From an uncultured Lachnospiraceae bacterium (lineage in GTDB: Bacteria; Bacillota; Clostridia; Lachnospirales; Lachnospiraceae), in assembly GCA_902775895.1 (NCBI GenBank), contig CACYNO010000005.1, forward strand, positions 36,922 to 100,921: a stretch of DNA of 64,000 nt. Reading direction: 5' to 3'. Positions within the stretch are counted from its first letter, which is position 1. Every line of letters begins with the position of its first letter. Shown piece after piece: positions 6,901 to 15,314 of the stretch. The translations under genes and the position numbers were made by a program. The notes beneath the pieces are model-generated. The model was not told where the DNA came from and did not search any database. It was given only the letters and a program-made list of their open reading frames with translations.

Positions 6901-8359
6901 ACAGTTAGAAAAAAAGATATCAGATGCATTCGCCGGTGCCGTTCCTGATGTTTTTGATGATATCATGGAAGATATCCGCAAAGAAGCCGGCAGCGGCGGA
7001 GAAAATACATCTCCGAAAAAGAAGAAAAAAAGCAGGAATCTGATCAAGATCATTACAGCAATAGCGATAGCGGCAGCGGTCATACTGACCATTGTGGGAG
7101 TCAGTGCCTCAAGGGCAGGTTCGGTTCTTGCAGCCACTGTATCCCTTGACGTTAATCCCGGAATAGAGATTAGTGTAAATAAAAAACACAAAGTTCTTTC
7201 CGTAATACCCACTACAGACGATGCAAGGGATGTGATAGGTGACATGGATTTTACCGGAACAAATCTTGATGTGACGGTAAATGCCCTGGTTGGTGCTATG
7301 CTCAGTAAAGGGTACCTCAGCGATATATCCAACTCGATCCTTATCAGTGTCGATTCCCCTGACAGCAGGGAGGCCGTTAATCTTCAAAACCAGCTTTTGG
7401 GTGAGGTAAATGCTTTGCTGGAAAATGATGATTATAAGGCGGCGATTCTCAGCCAGACCATAAGTGATGATGCGGGGCTCAGGGCTCTTGCGCAGGAATA
7501 CGGCATAACCGTGGGGAAAGCGCAGCTGATAAATGATATCATATCCAAAACCGGAAGATATAAATTTGAAGATCTTGTGGCCCTGTCCATAAACGAGCTT
7601 AATCTTCTTGAAAAATCATCGCCCGAAAAGCTTACCAGTATCGGCGTGGCCAGTGATAAAGCTTATATCGGAAATGATAAGGCGAAAGAGATCGCAGCCG
7701 CAGATTCAAAAGTTTCCATTAATGATATGGCCGATCTGAAAGTTGAGATGGAATATGAAAACAGTATCATGATATATGAGGTGGATTTCCGAAGAGGTGA
7801 CACTAAGTATGAATATGATATAAATGCTCTTACAGGAACTATTGTTAAGACCGAAAAAGAAACAAATAAAACCGGTCAGGATAATAATGGAGGACAGTCG
7901 GGATCACAGTCATCCGGACAGAGTCAGAGCGGATCTGCGGGTCAGTCCTCCGGTGGTTCAGGTTCATCGGGGTCTTCCGGATCAGCGAATAATAACAACT
8001 CCTCACAGTCTTCAAACAAGCCTGCGATCCAGCCGGCTACACAAGCTCAGACCCAGGCGCCCAAAGCCACCACTAAGGCACAGACCAAGTCTGCAACCCA
8101 GCCGGCCACACAGAAAGCGACTACTAAAGCTGCTAATAATTCCTCCGGCGGTTCCAAGAGTCGTATAGGTGAGGCGAAAGCCAAAAGCATAGCCTTCGGT
8201 CATGCCGGGGTATCAGGCGGTCAGGTTAGGGACTTTGATATAGAGCTGGATGGAAATGTTTACGAGATAGATTTCAAAGCCGGAAAATACGAATATGATT
8301 ATGAGATAGATGCGTACTCAGGTAAGGTAATATCAGTAGACAAGGAGTACGATGATTAA
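6890..8359 (+). CDS. RsgI-like membrane anti-sigma candidate with PepSY domains
   Basis: A 489-residue protein with a cytosolic N-terminus of about 50 residues ending in a Lys-rich patch, then one membrane helix at about 51-72. Outside lies a block beginning TVSLDVNPGIEISVN (residues 83-97), which matches the RsgI middle domain of SigI anti-sigma factors; in those proteins the Asn-Pro bond, here 89-90, is self-cleaved. A helical part follows, then a PepSY domain (about 258-322), a Ser/Gly/Asn/Gln/Thr-rich linker, and a C-terminal PepSY domain (about 428-489). The ATG is at 6890, behind AAAGGAGGTACTT. It overlaps the sigma gene by 11 bases. An RsgI-like partner for an ECF rather than SigI factor is unusual. 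Confidence 0.7.
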   Translation: MTNEQLEKKISDAFAGAVPDVFDDIMEDIRKEAGSGGENTSPKKKKKSRNLIKIITAIAIAAAVILTIVGVSASRAGSVLAATVSLDVNPGIEISVNKKHKVLSVIPTTDDARDVIGDMDFTGTNLDVTVNALVGAMLSKGYLSDISNSILISVDSPDSREAVNLQNQLLGEVNALLENDDYKAAILSQTISDDAGLRALAQEYGITVGKAQLINDIISKTGRYKFEDLVALSINELNLLEKSSPEKLTSIGVASDKAYIGNDKAKEIAAADSKVSINDMADLKVEMEYENSIMIYEVDFRRGDTKYEYDINALTGTIVKTEKETNKTGQDNNGGQSGSQSSGQSQSGSAGQSSGGSGSSGSSGSANNNNSSQSSNKPAIQPATQAQTQAPKATTKAQTKSATQPATQKATTKAANNSSGGSKSRIGEAKAKSIAFGHAGVSGGQVRDFDIELDGNVYEIDFKAGKYEYDYEIDAYSGKVISVDKEYDD

Positions 8360-8426
8360 AAAGGGAAAAGGAGATTTGACAGAAGTACCTGTAAATGATA
8401 CTATAGCGGTTGTCAACTTGTTCGAC

Positions 8427-8482
8427 AACCTTTAGGGGTGTGGTGAAATAGGTATCAATGCTACCATTTCACCGCCAACCCC
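8427..8482 (+). repeat. Partial tRNA-Trp 5' copy folded into a hairpin
   Basis: The 23 bases at 8427-8449 are identical to 8489-8511, which include the first 16 bases of tRNA-Trp. After one extra A, the GGTATCA of the D arm is also repeated. An inverted counterpart follows, so GGGGT/ACCCC, GGTGAAAT/ATTTCACC and GGTA/TACC form a stem at 8435-8482. It has no anticodon arm and cannot be a tRNA. Confidence 0.7.
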
Positions 8483-8495
8483 GTTGATAACCTTT

Positions 8496-8566
8496 AGGGG
8501 TGTGGTGAAATGGTATCATAGGAGTCTCCAAAACTTTTGGCGGGAGTTCGATTCTCTCCACCCCTG
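8496..8566 (+). tRNA. trnW: tRNA-Trp (CCA)
   Basis: It folds as a standard cloverleaf. The acceptor pairs AGGGGTG with CACCCCT and the D stem GTGA with TCAT. The anticodon stem GGAGT/ACTTT carries loop CTCCAAA with anticodon CCA, and the T loop is TTCGATT. Discriminator G is at 8566; CCA is not encoded. A hairpin terminator follows at once, so it is a single-gene transcript. Confidence 0.9.
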
Positions 8567-8574
8567 CTCACAGG

Positions 8575-8615
8575 AAGCCGTTGTATTGTATAATACAGCG
8601 GTTTCTTTGCGTTTT
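8575..8615 (+). terminator. Terminator of tRNA-Trp
   Basis: AAGCCGTTGTATT pairs with AATACAGCGGTTT around a four-base loop and is followed by a T-rich tail nine bases after the mature tRNA end. Confidence 0.7.
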
Positions 8616-8714
8616 ATCAAAAATAAATTCAAACTGCTGTTTAAACATATACAATTTTTTTTAATAAAAAGTGTTATAATAGACCAAATATGCATTTATC
8701 AACAGGAGGTTGAA

Positions 8715-9893
8715 ATGAATTCGGCAGACAGCTATATATGGGATCTGCCCACAAGGGTTCTCTTCGGAGCCGGGCAGGTGAAGAATTTAAGAAATGAAAA
8801 GTTACCCGGAAAGAAAGCATTGCTGGTTATCTCGAATGGCAACTCGGTGAAGGCCAACGGGAGTCTGAACGCGGTAAAGCGCCAGCTTGATGATGCGGGA
8901 GTGGAGACGGTTCTTTTTGACAAGGTTCCTGCCAATCCCACGGAGCCCGTAATGATGGAAGGAGTGGAGCTGGCAAGGAGCGAGGGCTGCGATTTCGTGA
9001 TAGGTCTCGGCGGAGGTTCGGTACTTGACAGCGCTACGGTAATAGCTGCGATAATCCCTCAAAAGGAAGGCCGTGTCTGGGATTACGTAAAAGGAGGGAC
9101 CGGCGGAGGAAAAGATCTCGCCGAAAAGCCTCTTCCTTATGTGGCGATAACCACCAGTGCGGGAACGGGAAGTGAAGTGGACAGATGGGGCGTGGTGACC
9201 AATCCCGAGACCCATGAGAAGATAGGATTTCAAGGTGGATTTGCGGATCTTGCTATCGTGGATCCCGAGCTTATGGTCACTGTGCCGCCTGATTATACGG
9301 CATATCAGGGATTTGATGCGTTGTTCCACAGCCTTGAGGGTTATATCTCAAAGTACAGGACGGCTCCGGCACAGATGGTGGAGATCGCGGCGATCGGAAA
9401 CATTGCCCAGTATCTTCCCCTTGCGGTAGCAGACGGATCTGATATGGATGCAAGGACCAAGATGGCTTTTGCAAATACCATGAGCGGTTATTCCATGGAA
9501 CTTGGCAGTTGTACGAGTGAACATTCCATGGAGCATGCAATGTCCGGACACCACCCGGATCTGCCTCATGGCGCGGGACTTATCATGATATCCGAGGCAT
9601 ATTTCAAATATTTTATCGAAAAGCATGTCTGCGATGACAGATTCATGGAAATGGCTATGAATATCGGAGTGCTGACGCCCGTGGATCCCATGGATTTTAT
9701 ATACGGACTGCGTGATCTCAAGGAAAAATGCGGTGTTGCAGATCTTAAAATGAGCGATTACGGCATAACACCTGATGAATTTCCGGTATTTGCAAAGGAA
9801 GCCAGAGAGACTATGGGTGGACTTTTTGACTGTGACCTTATTGATATACCTGAGGAAGATGTGGTAAAAATATATGAGGATTCATACAATTGA
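8715..9893 (+). CDS. Iron-containing alcohol dehydrogenase
   Basis: A 392-residue group III alcohol dehydrogenase. The dinucleotide region holds FVIGLGGGSVLDSA near residue 95, and AITTSAGTGSEVDRWG lies near 140. Metal-ligand histidines are visible in GFDALFHSLEGY and HSMEHAMSGHHPDLPHG. These enzymes interconvert aldehydes or ketones and alcohols with NAD(P)H during fermentation. The butanol-dehydrogenase-like subgroup seems likeliest. I place the start at 8715 behind AGGAGGTTGAA. The longer open frame upstream would run through tRNA-Trp and is excluded. The next gene begins 18 bases after the stop. Confidence 0.85.
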   Translation: MNSADSYIWDLPTRVLFGAGQVKNLRNEKLPGKKALLVISNGNSVKANGSLNAVKRQLDDAGVETVLFDKVPANPTEPVMMEGVELARSEGCDFVIGLGGGSVLDSATVIAAIIPQKEGRVWDYVKGGTGGGKDLAEKPLPYVAITTSAGTGSEVDRWGVVTNPETHEKIGFQGGFADLAIVDPELMVTVPPDYTAYQGFDALFHSLEGYISKYRTAPAQMVEIAAIGNIAQYLPLAVADGSDMDARTKMAFANTMSGYSMELGSCTSEHSMEHAMSGHHPDLPHGAGLIMISEAYFKYFIEKHVCDDRFMEMAMNIGVLTPVDPMDFIYGLRDLKEKCGVADLKMSDYGITPDEFPVFAKEARETMGGLFDCDLIDIPEEDVVKIYEDSYN

Positions 9894-9910
9894 TCAGAAG
9901 GGAAGATAAA

Positions 9911-10540
9911 ATGGAGAGAATCAGTGTTATAAAGAAGATAATGATCGCGGGAGCGTTTGCTGCGTCATCAGCTGTGATGCTTACAGCATGTTCCGGCGGA
10001 GGAACCGGAACCACGACAGAGTCAAAGGCGAAAATAGCAGATACTCTGTCATCATATCCAAAATCAGATATGAGCGGATATGAAGGACTTCAAGGCTACG
10101 ACAAAGAAACGGTTTTTGTGGATATGACCGTTCAGGACGTTAAAAAAGAGATGGACAATAAGAGTACTTTTGTATTCTTTGCGTCATATGCCACATGTCC
10201 TTATTGCAACAAACTCATTCCTTATCTGAATGATGTTGCCCTTGAAGAAGGTGTTAAAGTAGGATATATCGATACAAGAAAGAATCCCGAGTGGAAGAGT
10301 AACATGGATATAGATGATTATGACCTGTTCGTGGAGATGTTTGGCGATTATCTTAAGCTGGATGAGAACGAGAAAAAGCATCTTTATGTTCCGCATACAT
10401 TTTTCATAAAAAACGGTGAAGTTGTATACAGCCATGAGGGAGTGGCGGATAATCTGGAAGATCCTAAAGGCGAGCTTAGCGAAGATATGAAAGAGAGCAT
10501 CAGAAATGCCGTTAGAGAAGGCTTTGACAAGATGAGATAA
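9911..10540 (+). CDS. Thioredoxin-like lipoprotein
   Basis: A 209-residue lipoprotein with lipobox LTAC after a signal peptide of about 30 residues. The mature part has a thioredoxin-like fold: FVFFASYATCPYCNKLIPYLNDVA carries the CPYC active site near residue 97, followed by VKVGYIDTRKN and a cis-Pro region VPHTFFIKNGEVV. It probably performs thiol-disulfide exchange on the outer face of the membrane, similar to bacteriocin-accessory thioredoxins. The ATG at 9911 follows AGAAGGGAAGAT. It lies between the alcohol dehydrogenase and a membrane protein at short spacing. Partner proteins are not evident. Confidence 0.75.
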   Translation: MERISVIKKIMIAGAFAASSAVMLTACSGGGTGTTTESKAKIADTLSSYPKSDMSGYEGLQGYDKETVFVDMTVQDVKKEMDNKSTFVFFASYATCPYCNKLIPYLNDVALEEGVKVGYIDTRKNPEWKSNMDIDDYDLFVEMFGDYLKLDENEKKHLYVPHTFFIKNGEVVYSHEGVADNLEDPKGELSEDMKESIRNAVREGFDKMR

Positions 10541-10551
10541 GAAGACACAAA

Positions 10552-11097
10552 ATGAGAGAAGGCAGGTTGGAAAGGAAAACTAAAAAAGCCCGCAGCAGGG
10601 TTGAGGTAAAAGAGATCGCCATGTGCGGTCTCTTTGTTGCCGTGGCCCTGATCTTTTCCTATGTTGAAAGCCTTCTTCCCCTGCCTATGCCGGTTCCCGG
10701 ATTTAAACTGGGTTTTTCGAATATTGCCATTATCTCGGTCTTATATCTGTACGGCGTAAAGGAGGCTTTCTTTGTAAACGTTACACGTATCGTACTGGCG
10801 GCAATTCTTTTCGGACACGGTAACGTCCAACAGTTTTTCTTCAGTCTTGCCGGAGGGATGGCAAGCTTAGGGATCATGGCGCTTCTGAAACGGTTTGATA
10901 AGTTTTCCGTAATAGGTGTGAGTGCAGTAGGCGGTGTGGTGCATAATATCGCCCAGGTGATCATAGCCATCCTGATACTTTCCAGTGTTGCCATAGGATA
11001 TCTGATCCCGGTCTTTATCGTTATCGGAGTGGTTACCGGGGTGATATGCGGGGTGGCGGCGAAGGCTTTCCTGAGGCATGTGAGCAGGGCGGAGTAG
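10552..11097 (+). CDS. Gx-transporter family membrane protein
   Basis: A 181-residue protein with a basic N-terminus and about five membrane helices. It matches the family annotated as Gx transporter or heptaprenyl diphosphate synthase component I, with FSYVESLLPLPMPVPGFKLG, FGHGNVQQFFFSLAGG and GGVVHNIAQVIIA blocks. These proteins look like substrate-binding membrane components of ECF-type transporters rather than enzymes. The ribosome site is weak. It follows the thioredoxin-like lipoprotein by 11 bases, and the DUF389 gene starts 12 bases later, so the three may be co-transcribed. The substrate is unknown. Confidence 0.7.
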   Translation: MREGRLERKTKKARSRVEVKEIAMCGLFVAVALIFSYVESLLPLPMPVPGFKLGFSNIAIISVLYLYGVKEAFFVNVTRIVLAAILFGHGNVQQFFFSLAGGMASLGIMALLKRFDKFSVIGVSAVGGVVHNIAQVIIAILILSSVAIGYLIPVFIVIGVVTGVICGVAAKAFLRHVSRAE

Positions 11098-11109
11098 AGA
11101 GGAATCTAA

Positions 11110-11910
11110 ATGAAACCCGAAAACGACAACAAAAATAATATTGAAGAAAAAGACTCTTTCAAAGACATCTTAAGGCGCACATTCTCTCTTAGTGAGGATG
11201 TAGCAACCCATGATGAGATAAGGGATCGTCTGATCGCGGGAGGAAAGATAACCGGAACTAACATGCTGGTCATGCTGTGCGCCATAATGATAGCTTCTAT
11301 CGGTCTGAATACAGGATCCACTGCGGTCATCATTGGTGCGATGCTGATATCTCCCATAATGGGGACTATCCTTGCAACAGCATTTTGCGTGGAATCCGCC
11401 AATTTTTTAAGCGCAAGGAGGCATCTTCTGGGGTTTGCACTGCAGATAATCATAAGCGTGGGGGCATCGACCATATTCTTTCTGATAACGCCGGTAAAGG
11501 AGCCTACCGCTGAGCTTATCGCGCGTACGAATCCCGGTTTTTTTGATGTGCTTATAGCTACCTTCGGCGGATTTGCGGGGATCATAGGTCAGACACGTTC
11601 GGATAAAGCGAACAATATCATACCGGGTGTGGCTATCGCAACGGCACTTATGCCGCCCCTATGCACATGCGGGTATTCCATTGCAAACACTAACTGGCAT
11701 ATGCTTTCCGGTGCGGCGTATCTTTTCCTTATTAATGCCTACTTTATATTCCTTTCTTCGTCGGTGATCCTTAGCATATTGAAGATTCCCAAGACCCATG
11801 ACGTGTCCGAGGCGCGCTGGCGTAAGATGAGAAGATATATGGCGGTAGCTACGGTGATAATACTTATACCGAGTATCATTTTTATCATTCAGATCGCAAT
11901 GGCAAAATAA
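11110..11910 (+). CDS. DUF389 membrane protein
   Basis: A 266-residue integral membrane protein with about six helices. It shows DUF389 (TIGR00341-like) blocks: GLNTGSTAVIIGAMLISPIMG near residue 66 and DKANNIIPGVAIATALMPPLCTCGY near 160. No biochemical role is settled for the family. The N-terminal 45 residues are charged and cytosolic. A GAGGAATCTAA site precedes the ATG. A hairpin terminator closes the unit about 40 bases downstream. Confidence 0.75.
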   Translation: MKPENDNKNNIEEKDSFKDILRRTFSLSEDVATHDEIRDRLIAGGKITGTNMLVMLCAIMIASIGLNTGSTAVIIGAMLISPIMGTILATAFCVESANFLSARRHLLGFALQIIISVGASTIFFLITPVKEPTAELIARTNPGFFDVLIATFGGFAGIIGQTRSDKANNIIPGVAIATALMPPLCTCGYSIANTNWHMLSGAAYLFLINAYFIFLSSSVILSILKIPKTHDVSEARWRKMRRYMAVATVIILIPSIIFIIQIAMAK

Positions 11911-11947
11911 AAATGTTCTTGCTATTTTATAAAAAGAATATTAAAAT

Positions 11948-11980
11948 AGCCGTGTGAGCTTTTTGCTCACGCGTTTTTAT
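11948..11980 (+). terminator. Terminator after the DUF389 gene
   Basis: CGTGTGAGC and GCTCACGCG form a stem with a five-T loop, followed by GTTTTTATTTT. Confidence 0.75.
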
Positions 11981-12069
11981 TTTGCGGAATAAGGCGGGAC
12001 TTATGCTCTGCATCCCCGTCTTCATTATAAGGATCGGATTTTAAATTTTATTAAAAAGGAGTTATTAAA

Positions 12070-13644
12070 ATGACAAATTCTGATCAGGCGGCACCGGACA
12101 TTAAGTCCATGACTGCCGCGCAAAAAGAACGGTACAGCTGGACCTTTAACATCGGAAAAGATGTGGGCGGCGGTATCGTTGCGACATTTTGTCTGTTACC
12201 TGAGGTTATGGGCTTTATGCTCTCCATCGGTGTTCCCCCGTATCTGGGGCTTTTCACCTGTATCGTACTGACGGTAACTCTTGCCATCACCGGAGGACGT
12301 CCCGGAGTTATCACTGCCTGTGCGGGAGCTACAGCTACCATATGCGCGGGTATGATCGCGAAATTTTGCTGGGGTCCCGAGGTGATAGCCGAGCATCAGG
12401 AATACCTGTTTGCAGCGGTGCTTTTTGCCGGGATAATTCAGATAATCCTGGGTATAGTCAAATTCGGTAATCTGATCAAGTTCATACCGAACTGTGTTAT
12501 GCATGGTTTTGTAAACGGACTGGCTTCCCTTATCCTTATCGCCCAGATAAAGATGATCTTAAGGGAAGATCTTTCCAACATGGCTGAGCTTCTTATAGTT
12601 ATAGCCATAGGTATCGGATGTATCGTGGCGTTTGACAGACTGAAAAAAGCCATAAAGGGCGGGTTCATCCAGTATATCCCGTCACCTATGATATGCGTTG
12701 TGGCTATGTCTGCCTATGTATGGATTGCCCACGGCTTCGGATCGGTGGGAGAGAACGCAGGTCTTATGCGTATCGTTGACCTGGGCGAGGTTGGTTTTAA
12801 GACGGATTATTTCTTCCAGGTATTCAGAAACTTCGGTAATGTATTTACCGGAGAGGGTATGGGAGCTATTATCCCGGTTGCCCTTTCAGTAGCATTTATC
12901 GGTCTTGTTGAGACAATGCTCACATCCCGTGTGGTAAGTGAAAAGACAAACACTCCGGAGCTTACCAATCTGAACCGTGAGTGTCGCGGACAGGGTATCG
13001 GTAATATCATCTGCGGGGTTCTCGGAACCATGCCCGGATGTGCCATGATAGCACCGTCCACTGCGAATGTGACCAGTGGCGGTAAAGGGCGTTTTTCCAC
13101 GCTTATGACAGGTATCATGATGGCGGTGCTTCTTTTCGGTATATCGCCCGTGCTGTCGGCCATACCGCTGGCGGCGCTGATAGCCGTTATGTTGTATGTG
13201 TGCTTTGAGACATATAACTGGAACTCAATAGTCAAATGTAACACCCACCCGATCATCGAGACCATAACCATGCTGCTTGTTGTGGTCATAGTTCTGGGAA
13301 CCGACAATCTCGCTTACGGCGTAGGTTTCGGTATGGCGGCTTGGGGTATTTTCCTGGGCTTTAAGTTTTTTGCCTCGGCGAAGACCTCTATCATTATCTC
13401 GTTTATTATCTTTGGCGTGGCCATGGGGATATGCTGGTTCGGTATAGGGACCGCGGCAGCCATAATTATTTCCGCCATTGGTATAGGACTTGCATCCGTG
13501 GGGCGCAACGCCGAAAGCGACAAGTACAAGATCGGTACGTTTGCACTTGTCCTGAACTGTTGTGCATTTGCATGGTTCATATTCATGGTGATCATGAATA
13601 CCCACATAGCACATCACGCATTCGGATGGTTTGCATTGCATTAA
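12070..13644 (+). CDS. SulP-family anion transporter
   Basis: A 524-residue membrane protein of the SulP/SLC26 superfamily. It has the N-terminal DVGGGIVATFCLLPEVMGF block, GGRPGVITACAGATATICAG near residue 77, and CRGQGIGNIICGVLGTMPGCAMIAPS near 305, with 12-14 helices in total. It stops after the last helix and has no C-terminal STAS domain. Members move sulfate, bicarbonate or dicarboxylates; which one cannot be decided. The start follows AAAAAGGAGTTATTAAA. Hairpin terminators lie on both sides, so it is a single-gene unit. Confidence 0.8.
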   Translation: MTNSDQAAPDIKSMTAAQKERYSWTFNIGKDVGGGIVATFCLLPEVMGFMLSIGVPPYLGLFTCIVLTVTLAITGGRPGVITACAGATATICAGMIAKFCWGPEVIAEHQEYLFAAVLFAGIIQIILGIVKFGNLIKFIPNCVMHGFVNGLASLILIAQIKMILREDLSNMAELLIVIAIGIGCIVAFDRLKKAIKGGFIQYIPSPMICVVAMSAYVWIAHGFGSVGENAGLMRIVDLGEVGFKTDYFFQVFRNFGNVFTGEGMGAIIPVALSVAFIGLVETMLTSRVVSEKTNTPELTNLNRECRGQGIGNIICGVLGTMPGCAMIAPSTANVTSGGKGRFSTLMTGIMMAVLLFGISPVLSAIPLAALIAVMLYVCFETYNWNSIVKCNTHPIIETITMLLVVVIVLGTDNLAYGVGFGMAAWGIFLGFKFFASAKTSIIISFIIFGVAMGICWFGIGTAAAIIISAIGIGLASVGRNAESDKYKIGTFALVLNCCAFAWFIFMVIMNTHIAHHAFGWFALH

Positions 13645-13671
13645 TTTATTAAAAAAAAGAGCTGACAAATA

Positions 13672-13712
13672 ATAAGTATCCGGCATTTAACAGGCCGGAT
13701 ACTTTGCGTTTT
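13672..13712 (+). terminator. Terminator after the SulP gene
   Basis: AAGTATCCGGC pairs perfectly with GCCGGATACTT around a nine-base loop, followed by a GCGTTTTTAA tail. Confidence 0.8.
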
Positions 13713-13747
13713 TAAAAAGATTAAAAAAAGTTTGAAAGGATCTTATC

Positions 13748-14446
13748 TTGAATTCATTTGTACTTTTCGGATATCTTGTAACCTTTGCCTGCGGATGGCT
13801 TAATGCCGTGATAGTGACCCGGTTTGCTCCCTTTACTGCCACACACCATACGGGAAGTGTCACAAAGATTCCTGTATCCATGCTGGACGGGGACTGGGGC
13901 ATGTTCATTGCTTTGATAGGTGTTGTATCCGCTTTTATAATCGGTGTGGCCATATCCGCTTTTATCAATCCCAGAGGTGACGGCAATTTTACTTCGAGAT
14001 TTGGTATTGCTTATATAGTGTTTGCAGTATTAATGATCATATTTGCAGCCACATTCGGCCCGTATTATTGGTTTGTATTTTTCTGTTCGGTTTTTTCCGG
14101 ATTTCAAAACGGATTCCTGTCTCAGTTCAAGCTGCGAGTCAGCCACATGACCGGTGTGGCGACGGATGCGGGAGTCGAACTGGGAAGAATGTGCAAAGAG
14201 TCTTTAAAAAAGGATAATCCCAACAGGCATTCTATTTTGAAGAGTTACGCTGCGTCTTTCGGACTGAAGATGCTTTTTATCGTCGTCTTTGCCACCGGAG
14301 CGCTTGTGGGAGTGCTTATATCAATGGGGGTTCCGCTTTTCGGTTCATTTTTGCTTCTTGCATTATTTGATATAACGATAGCTGTATTTTATCTCCGTAT
14401 ATGCCCTTTTCTTCGAACAAGGAGAGAACGGGAGGACGAAATATAA
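13748..14446 (+). CDS. DUF1275 (YoaK-like) membrane protein
   Basis: A 232-residue protein with about six helices. The diagnostic block GFQNGFLSQFKLRVSHMTGVATDAGVELGR (residues 118-147) matches DUF1275, whose members have no established function. An early GYLVTFACGWLNAVI segment also fits. The start is a TTG behind GAAAGGATC, and the next ATG lies inside the conserved region. A strong terminator follows. It occupies the place before rpsJ where many Firmicutes have the str operon, which is not in this window. Confidence 0.7.
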   Translation: MNSFVLFGYLVTFACGWLNAVIVTRFAPFTATHHTGSVTKIPVSMLDGDWGMFIALIGVVSAFIIGVAISAFINPRGDGNFTSRFGIAYIVFAVLMIIFAATFGPYYWFVFFCSVFSGFQNGFLSQFKLRVSHMTGVATDAGVELGRMCKESLKKDNPNRHSILKSYAASFGLKMLFIVVFATGALVGVLISMGVPLFGSFLLLALFDITIAVFYLRICPFLRTRREREDEI

Positions 14447-14469
14447 TATTTTTAAAGGAAGCTTAAAAC

Positions 14470-14537
14470 ATGAAAACTCCGTTTCTGCGACATTGGGATT
14501 GCCGAAGGCAAGACCGGGAGCAGATACGGAGTTTTTT
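14470..14537 (+). terminator. Long-stem terminator after the DUF1275 gene
   Basis: AAAACTCCGTTTCTGC and GCAGATACGGAGTTTT pair over 16 positions with one mismatch and end in a T-run. It isolates the ribosomal operon from the gene before it. Confidence 0.8.
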
Positions 14538-14559
14538 ATGTCTCATATCTATCGACTGT

Positions 14560-14702
14560 TAATACAATTTCACTGTCCGACAGGGTATGTTTTTGCAGGC
14601 CTTATGCTTGCTGGGCTAATTAAGCCAATGAAAGCGGTAGCAGCGTAGCAAGCGTACAGACTGCAAAAGCATATCCCTGTCGGGCAATGTGATATTGTAC
14701 TA
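14560..14702. repeat. Large imperfect inverted repeat before the S10 operon
   Basis: Arms of about 40 bases at 14560-14597 and 14661-14702 share CCGACAGGG/CCCTGTCGG, TTTTGCAG/CTGCAAAA and ACAAT/ATTGT blocks. Inner ATGCTTGCT/AGCAAGC pairing extends the stem. It has no T-run of a terminator and no protein gene. It ends about 20 bases before the S10 promoter, so it is not part of that transcript. It may be a small mobile repeat or an upstream RNA. Confidence 0.55.
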
Positions 14703-14723
14703 AAAAAAGAACAATTTTCTTTC

Positions 14724-14752
14724 TTGCCTGAATATACATATTCATGTATACT
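14724..14752 (+). promoter_or_regulatory. Probable S10 operon promoter
   Basis: TTGCCT and TATACT are separated by 17 bases, about 250 bases before rpsJ. The spacer carries small palindromes (GAATAT/ATATTC and ATACAT/ATGTAT). Confidence 0.6.
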
Positions 14753-14757
14753 ATTGA

Positions 14758-14999
14758 GGCTGTGACATTGATAGCTGTGAAGCGTGAGGTTGCTTGCAAT
14801 AGCGTAAGTACATGCCTTTGCAAGGTTTTCCGTGGAGCGAATGTCAGTGAATCCGACGACAAGTCACTGTACGAATCATCTGTAAAATACAGAAATGACA
14901 CGCTTATTTCGTATATTATTTTATGAAACGCGTGGGAGTGTGTACAGTCACCGCTTGTCGTACTTACAACAAAAGTGCGAATAGGAGGCGACTTTTTTT
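14758..14999 (+). promoter_or_regulatory. 5' leader of the S10 operon
   Basis: About 240 bases between the promoter and rpsJ carry no believable protein gene. The leader contains several short stems, for example CAGTGA/TCACTG near 14850-14872 and GTACTT...AAGTGC near the ribosome site. In other bacteria the S10 leader is where ribosomal protein L4 represses its own operon. Such control is plausible here but not shown. The last bases, AGGAGGCGAC, are the rpsJ ribosome site. Confidence 0.45.
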
Positions 15000-15314
15000 A
15001 TGGCAAATCAGAAAATCAGAATCACATTGAAAGCTTATGATCATCAGTTGATCGACCAGTCAGCAAGAAAGATCATCGAGACTGCGACCAAGACCGGCGC
15101 AGAGGTGAGCGGACCGGTACCTCTTCCTACCAAGAAGGAAGTAGTGACCATCCTCAGAGCGGTACATAAGTATAAGGACTCAAGAGAGCAGTTCGAGCAG
15201 AGAACCCACAAGAGACTTATCGATGTACTTTCTTCTTCACAGAAGACTATGGAGGCGCTTTCCAAGCTCGATATGCCGGCAGGCGTTGACATCAGTTTTA
15301 AACTGATGAAGTAA
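15000..15314 (+). CDS. rpsJ: 30S ribosomal protein S10
   Basis: 104 residues, the usual size. The family blocks [34 protein letters not shown] and [16 protein letters not shown] are intact. S10 sits in the 30S head and, as NusE, also joins the antitermination complex. It is the first gene of the superoperon, behind AATAGGAGGCGAC. Unlike the genes that follow it is separated from the next one by 110 bases, which include a TATAAT-like sequence near 15358 and an imperfect hairpin, so extra regulation before rplC is possible. Confidence 0.97.
   Translation: MANQKIRITLKAYDHQLIDQSARKIIETATKTGAEVSGPVPLPTKKEVVTILRAVHKYKDSREQFEQRTHKRLIDVLSSSQKTMEALSKLDMPAGVDISFKLMK

Noticed and set aside
6832-7387. 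Leftward frames opposite the RsgI-like gene
   Set aside because: No ribosome sites, and the rightward gene has recognised domains.
8427-8482. A second tRNA gene before tRNA-Trp
   Set aside because: Only the first part of a tRNA is present; no anticodon or T arm can be folded.
8484-8714. N-terminal extension of the alcohol dehydrogenase
   Set aside because: It would translate through tRNA-Trp and its terminator; the start at 8715 has a strong site and fits the family.
14620-14901. Leftward 93-residue open frame before the S10 operon
   Set aside because: It runs through the large inverted repeat and the S10 promoter and has no ribosome site; it is better explained as non-coding.
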